Origin: Streptococcus infantis
GTDB lineage: Bacteria; Bacillota; Bacilli; Lactobacillales; Streptococcaceae
Assembly (NCBI RefSeq): GCF_001579645.1
Contig: NZ_KQ970822.1
Span: forward strand, 107,552-140,726
Direction: 5' to 3'
DNA: 33,175 nucleotides
Under the pieces are notes generated by a model. It made no database searches, was not told the DNA's origin, and saw nothing but the letters and a program-made list of their open reading frames with translations. The stretch's first letter is position 1. Each line of letters starts with the position of its first letter. Of the stretch, positions 11,949 through 22,822 are shown one piece after another. The position numbers and the translations under genes were made by a program.

Positions 11949-13496
11949 TTAATGTCTAAAATGTCTCACGCCTGTAAAGACCATGGTCAAGCCGTATTTA
12001 TCCGCGGCTTCGATGGACTCTTGGTCACGGACTGACCCCCCTGGCTGGATGATGGCCTTAATACCTGCTTTAGCGATTTCTTCCACGTTATCCGCAAATG
12101 GGAAGAAGGCATCCGAAGCAAGGACAGCACCGTCAAGGCGATCTTTAGCTTGGTCAATGGCAATACGGACGGAAGCCACGCGGTTGGTTTGACCAGGGCC
12201 AACGCCAAGTGTCATGTGATCATTAGTCACGATGATTCCGTTTGATTTGACATACTTGATGGCTTTCCATGCAAACTCAAGGGCAGTCGCTTCTGTCTCA
12301 GTTGGTTGGCGTTTGGTTACCACTTGCCAGTCAGCTGGGCTTTCCTTGACCACGTCTTGATTTTGAACGAGGAGTCCACCGACAACACCTGTGTATTCTG
12401 CTTCCACTTCGCTAGCATCTTGGGCATCAAATGGCAAGGCAAGAATGCGCAAGTTTTTCTTTTTGTTGGTCAAAATGGCTAGCGCTTCATCCGTATAGCT
12501 TGGTGCAATGATGATTTCAAGGAAAACACCGTGCATCTTCTCAGCTGTCGCAGCATCTACCTCACGGTTAAGAACGACGATTCCACCAAAGATAGACACT
12601 GGGTCAGACTCATATGCGTAGTCCCAAGCAATCTCGATGTCATCAGCTTGACCAATCCCACACGGGTTCATGTGTTTGAGAGCCACAACCGTTGGGCGTT
12701 CTTTGAAATCGCGAATAATACGGATAGCAGCGTCCGCATCGCGAATGTTGTTAAAGGACAATTCCTTACCGTTGAGCTGTTTCGCTGATGCAATGGAGTA
12801 ATCCGTTGGCAAGGCTTTTTGGTAGAAGTCCGCATCCTGTTGAGGATTTTCACCGTAACGCATTGGTTGTTTAAGGTCATAAGTCAGAGTGAGTTTTTCA
12901 GGTTTGCTTTCACCCACTTGAGCTGTGAAGTATTCTGCAATCAAGGCATCGTAAGCCGCTGTGTGACGGAAAACCTTGGCTGCCAAACGTTGGCGAGTTT
13001 CATAACTTGTTTCGCCGTTTGCTACCAATTCGTCAAGAACAACAGCATAGTCAGCAGGATCTACCACAACTGTGACGCTAGCGTGGTTCTTCGCTGCAGA
13101 ACGAAGCATGGATGGACCACCGATATCGATGTTTTCAACAGCATCAGCATAAGTCACATCTGGTTTAAGGATAGTTTCCTTAAATGGGTAAAGGTTGACC
13201 ACCACAAGGTCAATGAGCTCAATCTTGTTGTCTTTAGCTGCTTCCAAGTGGCTATCTAAGTCACGACGAGCGAGGAGACCGCCATGGATATTTGGATGGA
13301 GAGTCTTGACACGACCGTCCATCATTTCTGGGAAACCAGTCACATCGTCAATGGCAATGGTATCAACACCGGCATTATCAAGGGCAACTTTAGTACCACC
13401 AGTTGAGATGATGTCCCAACCAAGTTTCTTGAGTTCTTGGGCAAATTCAACAATGCCTGCTTTATCTGAGACTGAAATAAGTGCTCGTTTAGTCAT
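11949..13496 (-). CDS. purH: Bifunctional AICAR transformylase / IMP cyclohydrolase
   Basis: PurH performs the last two steps to IMP: formyl transfer to AICAR from 10-formyl-THF, and ring closure. At 515 aa it has the family length. The N-terminal MGS-like cyclohydrolase domain (about 1-190) carries [13 protein letters not shown]; the transformylase domain follows with the catalytic Lys-His in ALKHMNPCG and SDAFFPF near the C-terminus. AAGGAAATG lies before the ATG. Between purH and purN there are just 75 non-coding bases; the vanZ-like gene that pneumococci carry there is absent. Confidence 0.97.
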   Translation of the reverse strand: MTKRALISVSDKAGIVEFAQELKKLGWDIISTGGTKVALDNAGVDTIAIDDVTGFPEMMDGRVKTLHPNIHGGLLARRDLDSHLEAAKDNKIELIDLVVVNLYPFKETILKPDVTYADAVENIDIGGPSMLRSAAKNHASVTVVVDPADYAVVLDELVANGETSYETRQRLAAKVFRHTAAYDALIAEYFTAQVGESKPEKLTLTYDLKQPMRYGENPQQDADFYQKALPTDYSIASAKQLNGKELSFNNIRDADAAIRIIRDFKERPTVVALKHMNPCGIGQADDIEIAWDYAYESDPVSIFGGIVVLNREVDAATAEKMHGVFLEIIIAPSYTDEALAILTNKKKNLRILALPFDAQDASEVEAEYTGVVGGLLVQNQDVVKESPADWQVVTKRQPTETEATALEFAWKAIKYVKSNGIIVTNDHMTLGVGPGQTNRVASVRIAIDQAKDRLDGAVLASDAFFPFADNVEEIAKAGIKAIIQPGGSVRDQESIEAADKYGLTMVFTGVRHFRH

Positions 13497-13571
13497 GTTC
13501 TTTCATTTCCTTTTTTAAAAAAGTTCTTCATCTGCTACAGTCGAAAATTTTCTTTCAGCTCGAGAGCTTCC

Positions 13572-14126
13572 TTATTTTCGTGCAGCCCCCAAACTATCCA
13601 AAACTTCTGGATAGAGTTTGTACTCTGTTTCGTGGATGCGAGTCTCGAAAGTATCAAGGGTATCCCCTTCAAGGCGTGGCACACGGACTTGTTTGATGAC
13701 CTTACCGGTATCAACACCAGAGTCCACCCAGTGAATAGTCACGCCAGACTGGTCCACACCTGCATTCCAAGCATCCTCAATACCATGAGCACCTGGAAAT
13801 TCAGGGAGAAAAGCTGGGTGAATATTGATGATACGGCCTTCATAAGCTGCTAGTAAAGTCGGGCCAACGATTTTCATATAGCCTGCGAGACAAACCAAGT
13901 CAATCTGGTGCTCATCTAAGAGTTCGACGATGGCTCCTTCATAGTCTGCCTTATTCTCAAACTCTTTAAGTTCGAAGGCATAAGATAAAACCCCTAGCTT
14001 TTCTGCACGTTCTAAGACATAGGCATCCCGGTGATCTGAAAAGACAAATTCTACTGGAAATTGTTCCGCAATCACCTGAAAGTTTGAGCCGTTGCCAGAG
14101 GCAAAAACAGCAATCTTTTTAGCCAT
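13572..14126 (-). CDS. purN: Phosphoribosylglycinamide formyltransferase
   Basis: PurN transfers a formyl group from 10-formyl-THF to GAR. It is 184 aa with the catalytic trio Asn101, His103 and Asp139 in NIHPAFLPEFPGAHG and DSGVDTG, all intact, and the phosphate loop ASGNGSNFQ near the N-terminus. The start overlaps the purM stop by one base (TAATG), so the two are likely translated together. Confidence 0.96.
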   Translation of the reverse strand: MAKKIAVFASGNGSNFQVIAEQFPVEFVFSDHRDAYVLERAEKLGVLSYAFELKEFENKADYEGAIVELLDEHQIDLVCLAGYMKIVGPTLLAAYEGRIINIHPAFLPEFPGAHGIEDAWNAGVDQSGVTIHWVDSGVDTGKVIKQVRVPRLEGDTLDTFETRIHETEYKLYPEVLDSLGAARK

Positions 14127-15148
14127 TATTTAATCACCACACTTGTGCCATCTTTCTTCACAATACGACCGATTTCATAAACAGGTTCGTCGAGAAGTTC
14201 TTTGACACGTTCCACATTTTCTGGTTTCACCGCAAGCATGAGACCAATCCCCATGTTGAAGATTTCAAACATTTCTTCGTGTTTGATTTGGCCATATTTT
14301 TCAAGAGCTTTGAAAATTGGAAGGACTGGTACTTTACTTTCGTCAATTTCAGCAGCCAAATCATCTGAGAACATCCGTGGGACATTTTCGATGAAACCAC
14401 CACCTGTGATGTGGGCAATCCCATTCACCAATTCCTCTTTAATGAGTGGCAAGACAGCCTTGACATAGATACGAGTTGGCTCCAAAAGAACGTCCTTGAG
14501 TTTCTTGTCTTCCAATTCTGGGAGGACTTCCTCACCTGTATAATCGGCAAAGACACGACGCACAAGTGAATAACCATTTGAGTGGATACCACTTGAAGCA
14601 AGCCCCAAAATCACATCCCCTGCTGCTACTTTTGAACCGTCGATGATTTGAGATTTTTCTGCAACACCGACTGCAAAACCAGCCAAGTCATAGTCGTCTT
14701 CGCCGTACATGCCAGGCATTTCAGCCGTTTCACCACCAATGAGGGCTGCACCAGCTTGTACACAACCTTCAGCCACACCTGCAACAACTTGTTCTAGTTT
14801 GGCTGGTTCATTTTTACCAGTTGCGATATAGTCTAGGAAGTAAAGGGGCTCCGCACCTGCAGCGATGATATCGTTAACACACATAGCAACACAGTCTTGA
14901 CCGATCGTATCGTGTTTGTCATACTTGATAGCTAGCATGAGCTTGGTTCCAACACCATCTGTTCCTGAGATCAAAACAGGTTCTTTAACACCTGTTTTTG
15001 AAAGGTCGAACATGCCACCAAAACCACCAAGAGCTCCCATGACACCCGCACGCTCTGTACGGGCAACATGTTTTTTGATACGTTCAACAACTTCATAACC
15101 TGCTTCAACGTCCACACCCGATTGGGCATACGCATTCTTATTTGTCAT
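14126..15148 (-). CDS. purM: Phosphoribosylformylglycinamidine cyclo-ligase (AIR synthetase)
   Basis: PurM closes the imidazole ring, turning FGAM into AIR with ATP. The ATG at 15148 ([13 protein letters not shown]) follows AAGGAAAAAACAA and matches the family N-terminus; an in-frame upstream ATG at 15175 would add nine basic residues covering the ribosome site. The 340-aa protein has the nucleotide-binding stretch [13 protein letters not shown] and the glycine-rich [12 protein letters not shown]. Confidence 0.96.
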   Translation of the reverse strand: MTNKNAYAQSGVDVEAGYEVVERIKKHVARTERAGVMGALGGFGGMFDLSKTGVKEPVLISGTDGVGTKLMLAIKYDKHDTIGQDCVAMCVNDIIAAGAEPLYFLDYIATGKNEPAKLEQVVAGVAEGCVQAGAALIGGETAEMPGMYGEDDYDLAGFAVGVAEKSQIIDGSKVAAGDVILGLASSGIHSNGYSLVRRVFADYTGEEVLPELEDKKLKDVLLEPTRIYVKAVLPLIKEELVNGIAHITGGGFIENVPRMFSDDLAAEIDESKVPVLPIFKALEKYGQIKHEEMFEIFNMGIGLMLAVKPENVERVKELLDEPVYEIGRIVKKDGTSVVIK

Positions 15149-15184
15149 TTGTTTTTTCCTTTTCCTTTCCTTCAATGGGAAATT

Positions 15185-16627
15185 TTATTTGTAAAAACTC
15201 GTTTTTTCTTCCAAACTTCTACGATATTCTTCTTCATAGTCATAGAGAGGAGTTGGATATTTCCCATCAAAGTAAGCCACACAGAGGCCACCATTTGGCG
15301 CATCTGTTTCGATGCCGATAGAATCAATCAAGCCATCAATAGAAAGATAAGTCAGACTATCCGCACCAATGATTTGGCAAGTCTCCTCAATGGTATGATT
15401 GGCCGCAATCAGCTCCTGACGTGTCTGAATATCAATCCCGTAGAAACAAGGATAGGCAAGAGCAGGACTCCCAATGGCAACGTGTACTTCTGATGCCCCC
15501 GCTTCTTTCAAAAGTTGGACAATGCGACGAGATGTTGTTCCTCGTACAATCGAGTCATCAATCATGACAACGCGTTTGCCTTTAACGACACCAGAAACCG
15601 CAGATAACTTCATCCGAACCCCTTGCTCGCGTAATTCTTGAGTAGGCTGGATAAAGGTCCGTTGCGTATATTGGTTCTTGATGAGCCCCATTTCATTTGG
15701 TAGACCTGATTCTTCCACAAATCCCATAGCTGCGCTAAGAGAGGAGTTTGGCACCCCGACTACGATATCAGCTTCATACTTGAACTCACGTGCCAGTTGA
15801 GCTCCCATTCTCTTACGAGCTGTATGAACATTGACTCCATGGATGTTAGAGTCGGGACGGGCGAAGTAGATATACTCCATGGAACAGATAGCCAACTGAG
15901 TGTCGTTTGTGTAGCTATCATACTGGATACCACTATCATCAATAATAACAATTTCGCCTGGTTTTACGTCGCGAATCCACTCAGCACCGATTACTTCAAA
16001 GGCACAGGTTTCAGATGAAACCACTACTGCTCCATTAGCCATTTTCCCGATTGACAGAGGACGGAAGCCATTTGGGTCAAGCGCTGCAATTAACTTATCT
16101 TCAAACATCAAGAGATAAGCAAAACCACCTTTAACAAGACTGAGCGCTTCCTTGATTTTACCCATCAGGTTTGGATTGTGACTACGGCGAATAAGGTGAG
16201 CCAAGATTTCAGAGTCAGAGGTTGAGCTGAAAATCGCTCCTCTTTGTTCCAATTCTTGCTTGAGCGATTCTGCATTGGTCAGATTCCCATTATGAGCCAA
16301 ACCAAACTGCATATCGTGAAAGCGGAAAAGGAAAGGTTGGATATTGTCTACAGAAGCTTCTCCCGCAGTCGCATAACGCACGTGTCCAATCGCTCCAGTT
16401 CCTGTCAATTTATCCAAATTCGCAGGATTCTTGAAGACTTCTGATAAAAGCCCCATATCACGATGACGCTTCAATTTCCCTTGGTCATTGGAGAGAATCC
16501 CTGCCCCCTCCTGACCACGGTGCTGAAGACTATGGAGTCCAAAATAGGTCAATTTGGCAGCGTCTGGGTGACCCCAGATACCAAAAACACCACATTCTTC
16601 ATTAAGAGATTTTACTTCGTATGTCAT
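15185..16627 (-). CDS. purF: Amidophosphoribosyltransferase
   Basis: PurF commits PRPP to purine synthesis by making phosphoribosylamine from PRPP and glutamine. The 480-aa precursor starts MTYEVKSLNEEC; Cys12 is the N-terminal nucleophile after removal of an 11-residue propeptide, as in the Bacillus-type enzymes. The glutaminase domain (HSLQHRGQEGAG) is followed by the PRPP loop VVMIDDSIVRGTTS. Four cysteines in the C-terminal half (CSMEYIYFARPDS, YPCFYGID, CQIIGADS, CVAYFDG) fit the iron-sulfur type. A weak AGGT is the only ribosome site seen. Confidence 0.96.
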   Translation of the reverse strand: MTYEVKSLNEECGVFGIWGHPDAAKLTYFGLHSLQHRGQEGAGILSNDQGKLKRHRDMGLLSEVFKNPANLDKLTGTGAIGHVRYATAGEASVDNIQPFLFRFHDMQFGLAHNGNLTNAESLKQELEQRGAIFSSTSDSEILAHLIRRSHNPNLMGKIKEALSLVKGGFAYLLMFEDKLIAALDPNGFRPLSIGKMANGAVVVSSETCAFEVIGAEWIRDVKPGEIVIIDDSGIQYDSYTNDTQLAICSMEYIYFARPDSNIHGVNVHTARKRMGAQLAREFKYEADIVVGVPNSSLSAAMGFVEESGLPNEMGLIKNQYTQRTFIQPTQELREQGVRMKLSAVSGVVKGKRVVMIDDSIVRGTTSRRIVQLLKEAGASEVHVAIGSPALAYPCFYGIDIQTRQELIAANHTIEETCQIIGADSLTYLSIDGLIDSIGIETDAPNGGLCVAYFDGKYPTPLYDYEEEYRRSLEEKTSFYK

Positions 16628-16795
16628 TTTATATACCTAATTTTTATTTGTGTATCATTCCTTAACGATACTAGAGCAGAATGATACGGCAGAAGCTCGT
16701 TTCACTCGCAACAATAAATCATTTGCATTTGTCGTAAGTTTCATCTACTTGATTTTACATTTACTGATGCTTATCTATTAGAAAATCTGCAAAGC
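16628..16795 (-). other. purL-purF spacer with an inverted repeat
   Basis: This 168-base gap, long for the operon, has no gene. It contains a 9-bp inverted repeat GTATCATTC (16652-16660) and GAATGATAC (16679-16687) with an 18-base loop just upstream of purF. Without a T-tract it is not a terminator; it may be an mRNA structure or a degenerate repeat. Confidence 0.4.
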
Positions 16796-19700
16796 CTATT
16801 TTCCAGTAAAGTATTTAACCGCTGATGCAAAGAGATATTGGTCTTTATTTCCTGGAATATTTTGGAAGAGACCGTCTTCGAAACGTTCTGAGTGTCCCAT
16901 CTTCCCAATGATTTGACCGTTCTTGCTTGTGATACCTTCAATCGCATTAACAGAACCATTTGGATTGTACTTAGAGTCCATGCTTGGTTTGCCTTCGAAG
17001 TCAACATATTGGGTAAAGATTTGACCATTGTCACGAAGTTCTACAAATTCCTCAGCTGTCACGACAAATTTACCTTCACCATGTGATACTGGGATGGCAT
17101 GGATGTCACCAACTTTCACGCCAGCAAGCCATGGTGAGTTGGTGTTAGCAATCCGTGTTTCAACCATCTTAGCCACGTGTTGGTTGGCATCATTGTAGAA
17201 GAGGGTTGGACTAGTACTGCTTGCATCTTCAAAGTTACCGTATGGAAGAAGACCTGATTTGACAAGAGCTTGGAATCCGTTACAGATACCGATAATCAAA
17301 CCACCACCTTCGATGAAGCTATCGATAGCTGCACGCACTTTTTCATTGAGCAAGATGTTCACGATAAATTTAGCTGATCCATCAGGTTCATCGGCAGCTG
17401 AGAAGCCACCGGCAAAGAAGATAATGTTTGCTTTTTCAATGTTGTCAACCATGGTGTCAACAGACTTGACAATCGCTTCTTCATTCAGTGTGACAAATGG
17501 TACCAAGTTGACTTTGGCCCCTTCTTTTTCAAAGGCCTTAGCGGAGTCATACTCCGAGTTGGTACCTGGGAACACCGGAATGTAAACCACAGGTTTCTCA
17601 ACTATTTCTTTAGATTTGATAACAGCATCTGATGCCACAGCAGGTACTTCTTCCAACTCAGTTGCTTGTGCAAATTCCGTTGGGTAGACCTCTTCTAATT
17701 TACCTTGGAAGGCACTGTCAAGTTTTTGTCCATCAAGCATTACACCATTGACAGTAAGTGTAAAGTCAGCTGCTGTTTGTCCAATCTTGGCAACCCCTGA
17801 AATCTCTTCCGGAGATGTAAAGATGAATCCCCCCAATTGAGCTGTCAAAGCAGTCTCAAGATTTTCAAGGGTTACAGTGGCACCGATATGGTTACCAAAT
17901 GTTGCAAGGGCAAGAGCTTCAAGGATACCACCATATTTGACCGCTGATGCTGCTGTCACTTTGTGATCAGCTTGGATAGCTTCAAATTGAGCAAAGTTAG
18001 ACTTAATAAGATCAAAGTCAATTTCTTGTGCCAAAGCTTGACCTGGGATGTAATAGATATTTTCACCAGCAGCTTTAAATTCTGGAGAAAGGACCTTACG
18101 GCTATCTGCAGTTGTGACACCAAAAGCAACTAAGGTTGGTGGTACTGTCAATTCTTCAAAGGTACCAGACATAGAGTCCTTCCCACCGATAGATGGCAAA
18201 CCAAGTTGAATCTGAGCTTCAATTGATCCAAGAAGAGCTGCTACTGGTTGACCAAAACGCTCTGCTTGTTTATCCATCCGCTCGAAGTATTCTTGATAAG
18301 AGAAACGAGCCTTAGACCAGTTTGCACCAGTAGCAACCAAACGAGCTATTGCTTCGATGACTGCATAAGCAGCGCCATGATATGGAGACCATTCTGCTAC
18401 ATAAGGGTTGAATCCTTGCGCCATAACAGAAGCAGTTGTTGTCACGCCATGTTGGACTGGCAATTTCTGTACGGAAGCTTCAGTTGGTGTGATTTGGTAA
18501 CGACCACCAAGTGGGTGATTGACTGTTGAACGACCAACTGAGCTATCAAAGATAGTTTGCAACCCTTTTTGACTGGCATGGTTAAGGTCAGCCAAGACTT
18601 TAAGCGTATCTGCTTCAAGGGTCTCAACAGATGTTTGACGTTCTTCTGGAAGCTTGACATCCTTGTCAACCACCTTAGCATCCACAACTACACGTACACC
18701 GTTTGTATCAAGGAAACGACGTTCCAAATCAACGATGGTTTCACCATTCCAGTGCATAACAAGATTTGGTTTTTCAGTCACTGTCGCAACGACAACCGCG
18801 TCAATATTTTCTTTATTACATTCAGCAACGAAGGCATCTACATCATCTGGACGAACCACTACAGCCATACGTTCCTGAGATTCAGAAATGGCAATTTCTG
18901 TACCGTTCAAACCTTGGTATTTCAATGGCACTTTGTCTAGATCAATTTCAAGACCATCTGCCAATTCACCGATAGCTACACAGACACCGCCAGCACCAAA
19001 GTCATTTGATTTCTTGATCAGACGTGTCACTTCCCCATTACGGAAAAGACGTTGGATCTTACGTTCTTCGATGGCATTCCCTTTTTGAACCTCAGCACCA
19101 GCTGTTTCAACAGATTCAACTGTTTGAACTTTAGAAGAACCTGTCGCACCACCGACACCGTCACGTCCAGTCTTACCACCGAGCAAGATAATCACATCAC
19201 CTGCTTCAGGTTTTTCACGAACAACATTTTCCTTAGGAGCTGCACCGACAACTGCACCTAGCTCCATACGTTTAGCAACGAAACCTGGGTGGAAGTATTC
19301 ACGAACATAGGTCGTCGCAAGACCAATTTGGTTCCCATATGAAGAATAACCGTGAGCCGCTGTTTTAGAAATCACTTGTTGTGGTAATTTCCCAGCGCGA
19401 GTTTCAGCAATTGGGGCTGTAATATCGCCAGCACCTGAAATACGCATGGCTTGGTAAACGTAGGAGCGACCTGACAATGGGTCACGAATGGCACCACCGA
19501 TACAAGTTGCCGCTCCACCAAATGGTTCGATCTCCGTTGGGTGGTTGTGAGTTTCGTTTTTGAACATGAGAAGCCATGGTTCTTTCACACCATTGACATC
19601 CACTTCAATTTCAACGGAGCAGGCATTGATTTCATCAGACACTTCCATGTCGTCCAAACGACCATTGGCACGCTCATAACGACCAAAAATAGTCGCCATA

Positions 19701-20521
19701 TCCATCAAGGTTTGAGGTTTTTCTGTACGTCCCAACTCATCACGCATGGCAATATACTTGTCATAAGTCGCTTGCAATTGTTTTTGGAATTTAGAAGCTG
19801 AGAAGTCGATGTTTTTCAACTCAGTCTCGAAAGTTGTGTGACGACAGTGGTCAGACCAGTAAGTATCCAACACCTTCAACTCAGTCTCAGTTGGCACACG
19901 ACCAATAGACTTGAAGTAATCTTGAATGAAGAGAAGGTCATCCACTTCCATGGCCAATCCTTGCTCAGCCTTATACTGTGCAAAATCTTCTGCCGTATAG
20001 CTTTCAAAGAAATCCAAGTTTGGAATGGTCTTGTCAGACTCAGAGAAATCCTGTTTCGCAATGCCAACAGTGATATCTTTGAAACGAGAATCCACTGGGT
20101 TCAAGAGGTAGTTTTTGACAGCTTCCAACTCATTCGCATCAATATCCTTGTTAACCAAGTAAAGTTGCGCTGTGTTCACTGTTACATCATTTGAACTACC
20201 AAGCAACAGCAAAGCTTCTTGTGAAGATGCCGCACGTTGGTCAAATTGACCAGGCAAACTTTCGATAGCAAAGAAAGCATACTTCTCAAGATCAGCCTGA
20301 ACCGTAGCCTCGTCCAAAACAGTATCAGTCACTTGCTCAGAGAAGATATGTTTTTCCGCACGCGCAAACAAGTCCTCTGCCAAACCAAAAACATCGTAAA
20401 CTTGAACAATCCGAAGATCCTTCAAGGTTTTCAACTGAAGATTATGCTGTAATTCTTTTACTAAAGAGTCCGATTTCACACGAAAATCAGCTTTTTTCTC
20501 AACGAAAATACGTTTATCCAT
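16796..20521 (-). CDS. purL: Phosphoribosylformylglycinamidine synthase, single-chain form
   Basis: Converts FGAR to FGAM using glutamine and ATP. The 1241-aa chain combines an N-terminal PurS-like part, two AIRS/PurM-like ATP-binding modules (SDHCRHTTFETELK, NETHNHPTEIEPFGGAATCIGG, DFGAGGVCVAIGELADG, PSIGGKDSMSGTF) and a C-terminal class I glutaminase with nucleophile Cys1080 in GICNGFQAL, followed by HGEGKF. Start chosen at MDKRIFVEKK because AAGGAAATAAA precedes it; an upstream in-frame ATG at 20545 covers that site. Large-form PurL is normal for streptococci, so no separate purQ or purS is needed. Confidence 0.97.
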   Translation of the reverse strand: MDKRIFVEKKADFRVKSDSLVKELQHNLQLKTLKDLRIVQVYDVFGLAEDLFARAEKHIFSEQVTDTVLDEATVQADLEKYAFFAIESLPGQFDQRAASSQEALLLLGSSNDVTVNTAQLYLVNKDIDANELEAVKNYLLNPVDSRFKDITVGIAKQDFSESDKTIPNLDFFESYTAEDFAQYKAEQGLAMEVDDLLFIQDYFKSIGRVPTETELKVLDTYWSDHCRHTTFETELKNIDFSASKFQKQLQATYDKYIAMRDELGRTEKPQTLMDMATIFGRYERANGRLDDMEVSDEINACSVEIEVDVNGVKEPWLLMFKNETHNHPTEIEPFGGAATCIGGAIRDPLSGRSYVYQAMRISGAGDITAPIAETRAGKLPQQVISKTAAHGYSSYGNQIGLATTYVREYFHPGFVAKRMELGAVVGAAPKENVVREKPEAGDVIILLGGKTGRDGVGGATGSSKVQTVESVETAGAEVQKGNAIEERKIQRLFRNGEVTRLIKKSNDFGAGGVCVAIGELADGLEIDLDKVPLKYQGLNGTEIAISESQERMAVVVRPDDVDAFVAECNKENIDAVVVATVTEKPNLVMHWNGETIVDLERRFLDTNGVRVVVDAKVVDKDVKLPEERQTSVETLEADTLKVLADLNHASQKGLQTIFDSSVGRSTVNHPLGGRYQITPTEASVQKLPVQHGVTTTASVMAQGFNPYVAEWSPYHGAAYAVIEAIARLVATGANWSKARFSYQEYFERMDKQAERFGQPVAALLGSIEAQIQLGLPSIGGKDSMSGTFEELTVPPTLVAFGVTTADSRKVLSPEFKAAGENIYYIPGQALAQEIDFDLIKSNFAQFEAIQADHKVTAASAVKYGGILEALALATFGNHIGATVTLENLETALTAQLGGFIFTSPEEISGVAKIGQTAADFTLTVNGVMLDGQKLDSAFQGKLEEVYPTEFAQATELEEVPAVASDAVIKSKEIVEKPVVYIPVFPGTNSEYDSAKAFEKEGAKVNLVPFVTLNEEAIVKSVDTMVDNIEKANIIFFAGGFSAADEPDGSAKFIVNILLNEKVRAAIDSFIEGGGLIIGICNGFQALVKSGLLPYGNFEDASSTSPTLFYNDANQHVAKMVETRIANTNSPWLAGVKVGDIHAIPVSHGEGKFVVTAEEFVELRDNGQIFTQYVDFEGKPSMDSKYNPNGSVNAIEGITSKNGQIIGKMGHSERFEDGLFQNIPGNKDQYLFASAVKYFTGK

Positions 20522-20584
20522 TTTATTTCCTTTATTTCTATTCAAATAGGTTATCGAAGACGAAGGGTTTCCGTTTCAAAAAGA

Positions 20585-21292
20585 TTACTTCAAGCTCTGT
20601 AATTTTTCTAAAACGACCTTGTAAACATCCGTTAAACTGCCCAAATCTCTACGGAAAACATCCTTATCCATATGGTGCCCTTCAGCATCCCAAAGACGAC
20701 AATTATCTGGTGAAAATTCGTCTGCCAAGATAATCTTGCCATCCTTATCAAAACCAAATTCCAATTTGAAGTCAATCAAGCGAAGACCAATTTGTGCAAA
20801 CCAATCTTTCAGCAATTCATTGATACGACGCGTTTCTTCCTTGATATAAGCAATTTGCTCATCATTGGCAATATCCAAGAACTTGACATGCTCATCATTG
20901 ATAAATGGATCATCCAACTCATCGTTCTTGTAGTAGAATTCAACGATTGGAGTTTTCAAGTCCAAACCTTCTTCCACACCAAAACGTTTTGAGAAAGAAC
21001 CTGCAGTTACGTTACGAAGCACAACCTCCAAAGGAATGATTGTCACTTTTTTATTCAATTGTTCTGTGTCAGAAATACGTTCGATAAAGTGTGTCGCCAC
21101 ACCAGCAGCATTCAATTTTTCAAAAATAAGAGACGAAATCTGATTATTCAGCACACCTTTACCCTCAATGGTCTCTTTACGAGCTCCATTCAGCATGGTT
21201 GCCTGGTCCTTGTAGACCGACTTAATCACATTTTCGTCTTCTGTAGTATAGATATCTTTAGCTTTTCCCGTATAAATAAGTTTACTGGACAT
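20585..21292 (-). CDS. purC: SAICAR synthetase
   Basis: PurC condenses CAIR and aspartate to SAICAR with ATP. The 235-aa protein is of usual size, with the N-terminal YTGKAKDIY, the conserved [17 protein letters not shown] stretch and DFKLEFG / [12 protein letters not shown] near the C-terminus. It is the first gene of the purine transcript, though it lies last in window coordinates. AAAGG lies about 12 bases before the ATG, a slightly long spacing. Confidence 0.96.
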   Translation of the reverse strand: MSSKLIYTGKAKDIYTTEDENVIKSVYKDQATMLNGARKETIEGKGVLNNQISSLIFEKLNAAGVATHFIERISDTEQLNKKVTIIPLEVVLRNVTAGSFSKRFGVEEGLDLKTPIVEFYYKNDELDDPFINDEHVKFLDIANDEQIAYIKEETRRINELLKDWFAQIGLRLIDFKLEFGFDKDGKIILADEFSPDNCRLWDAEGHHMDKDVFRRDLGSLTDVYKVVLEKLQSLK

Positions 21293-21324
21293 TTTCTTGT
21301 TCGCCTTTCGTATTACTTTACATC

Positions 21325-21376
21325 ATTCTAACACAACATACACTAAAAATCAAATATTTCACGAACTATATTTGAT
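21325..21376 (-). promoter_or_regulatory. purC (purine operon) promoter with dyad operator
   Basis: On the minus strand TTGATT (21348-21353), 17 bases, TGTTAGAAT (extended -10, TAGAAT at 21325-21330). Overlapping the -35 is an 8-bp inverted repeat ATCAAATA (21349-21356) / TATTTGAT (21369-21376) around TTTCACGAACTA, which contains a CGAAC core as in PurR boxes. PurR activates or represses pur genes in related bacteria according to PRPP; here it is inferred from position and the core only. Confidence 0.65.
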
Positions 21377-21392
21377 ATCATATCTGAAAAAG

Positions 21393-21430
21393 TACAGAAA
21401 AATCGCAAACGAATTTTCATTTGCGATTTT
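21393..21430 (-). terminator. Terminator after comB
   Basis: An 11-bp stem AAAATCGCAAA / TTTGCGATTTT with a 10-base loop, followed on the minus strand by TTC. It lies 30 bases past the comB stop and just before the purC promoter, separating the exporter operon from the purine operon. Confidence 0.8.
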
Positions 21431-21460
21431 CTAAGATTGATTTGAATTAGAATGCGAACC

Positions 21461-22810
21461 TTATTCTCGTTTCAAAAAGCGGTCAAGATAGTAGCGTAAA
21501 AAACTCTTCCTACCTGTAATCATAGTCAAACGACCTTCAAGTCCATAACGAAGTTTTTCTGCTTGTTCAGCATTCAAATCCGTCTCTGCCTCTAATTTAA
21601 AGAAATTGCCCTTTTCTGTCTGAGTCGCACTGGTATCGATATTCGTAATCTTGGAGGTCAATACTAGCTGCTTATTGGCATCCGTTACCGTTGTAAATCG
21701 TACCTCATTTCCATGCTTGAGACCAGCCACTTCCTTAGAACTGATATAAGCTGTTAGTTTTGCCTTTCTCTCTCTAGCCAACTGCGGAAAAAGGTGAGCG
21801 AGAATAGTTCCTTCTGGAATGATGGTAGATCGACTATGCTCAGGATTCAAATGTAGAACACCATCTTCTGTTGCTGTAATTTTCCCCTTGTCTAAAAGAT
21901 TTCCTTGAATCTTTTTACCCGACTCCGCTTCAAGAATTTTCTGATCCAAGAGCGTTAATTCCTGGCCTACCTTGGCTAGTTGCTGAGATTTTAATGACTC
22001 CAACTGACTTCCCAATCCAGATGCATAAGCTTGCTGGGCTCCTGAACCTGCATACTGTACTCGATAACCTGCAAGAGTTGACTCCAACTGAGTGATTTGA
22101 GCATCTAGCTGAGATAAGGCCTGCTGTTTGGCTTCTGATCCCTGCTCTTTTGTTGACTGATAAGACTGATAAATAGCATAAGCTGGATGATCACTCTCTA
22201 AGTGTCCATCACCCTGAATAGCAGACTTGGCTTGCTGATATTCTTTAATTTTAGACTGGGTTTCTCCGATGAGATTGCCTAATTCTGTCTGACTACCACT
22301 GGCTGCTGCATTTTGAGATGATATACTAGCATTTTGTTGCTCAACCTGACTTCGCAGACTAGCAGCTTGATTTAGATAATCTAAAAAACTATGCTGATAA
22401 CCAAATTTATCTGCTTCAGGAAATTGATCACTTCCTGCTTGAAGGCTTGCTTTTAAATACTCCAGTTGAACCTTCTGATCCTTGAGCATTTCCAACTGAC
22501 TAGCATAATTCTCAGCCTGAACTGCTTCTGCTCCCTCTTGGTATTGAACGAGAAGATCCCCTTGCTTGACAAACTTATTTTCAGCCAAATGGTTGGCAAC
22601 AATCTTACTATTACTACTAGACTGAATGGTGGCAATGATACGAGCAGGTTCTACCGTAGCTCCAGCTGTCAAGCTTATCTCCTTTTGTGCAAAAATTGAA
22701 AAAACGATCAGGAACAAAAACAAGATAAAACTTGGAAAAATCACATAACTAGAAAAATTATGGTAACGACGATTGTAAAACTCAGCACTTTCTAAAAATT
22801 CTGATTGCAT
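21461..22810 (-). CDS. comB: ComB-type accessory protein of the double-glycine peptide exporter
   Basis: Membrane-fusion partner of ComA, needed to secrete the competence peptide CSP. The 449-aa protein has a single N-terminal membrane helix (about 21-41), a long Gln/Ala/Ser-rich coiled coil (about 95-310), a lipoyl/barrel-sandwich part on both sides ([25 protein letters not shown]) and a C-terminal beta domain. It begins [19 protein letters not shown] like pneumococcal ComB, though the coiled coil is quite different. GAGGAG precedes the ATG; only 12 bases separate it from comA. Confidence 0.92.
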   Translation of the reverse strand: MQSEFLESAEFYNRRYHNFSSYVIFPSFILFLFLIVFSIFAQKEISLTAGATVEPARIIATIQSSSNSKIVANHLAENKFVKQGDLLVQYQEGAEAVQAENYASQLEMLKDQKVQLEYLKASLQAGSDQFPEADKFGYQHSFLDYLNQAASLRSQVEQQNASISSQNAAASGSQTELGNLIGETQSKIKEYQQAKSAIQGDGHLESDHPAYAIYQSYQSTKEQGSEAKQQALSQLDAQITQLESTLAGYRVQYAGSGAQQAYASGLGSQLESLKSQQLAKVGQELTLLDQKILEAESGKKIQGNLLDKGKITATEDGVLHLNPEHSRSTIIPEGTILAHLFPQLARERKAKLTAYISSKEVAGLKHGNEVRFTTVTDANKQLVLTSKITNIDTSATQTEKGNFFKLEAETDLNAEQAEKLRYGLEGRLTMITGRKSFLRYYLDRFLKRE

Positions 22811-22822
22811 CTTTTCTCCTCT

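Noticed and set aside
12819-13259. 146-codon plus-strand frame opposite purH
   Set aside because: Antisense shadow; the real product on the minus strand is unambiguous.
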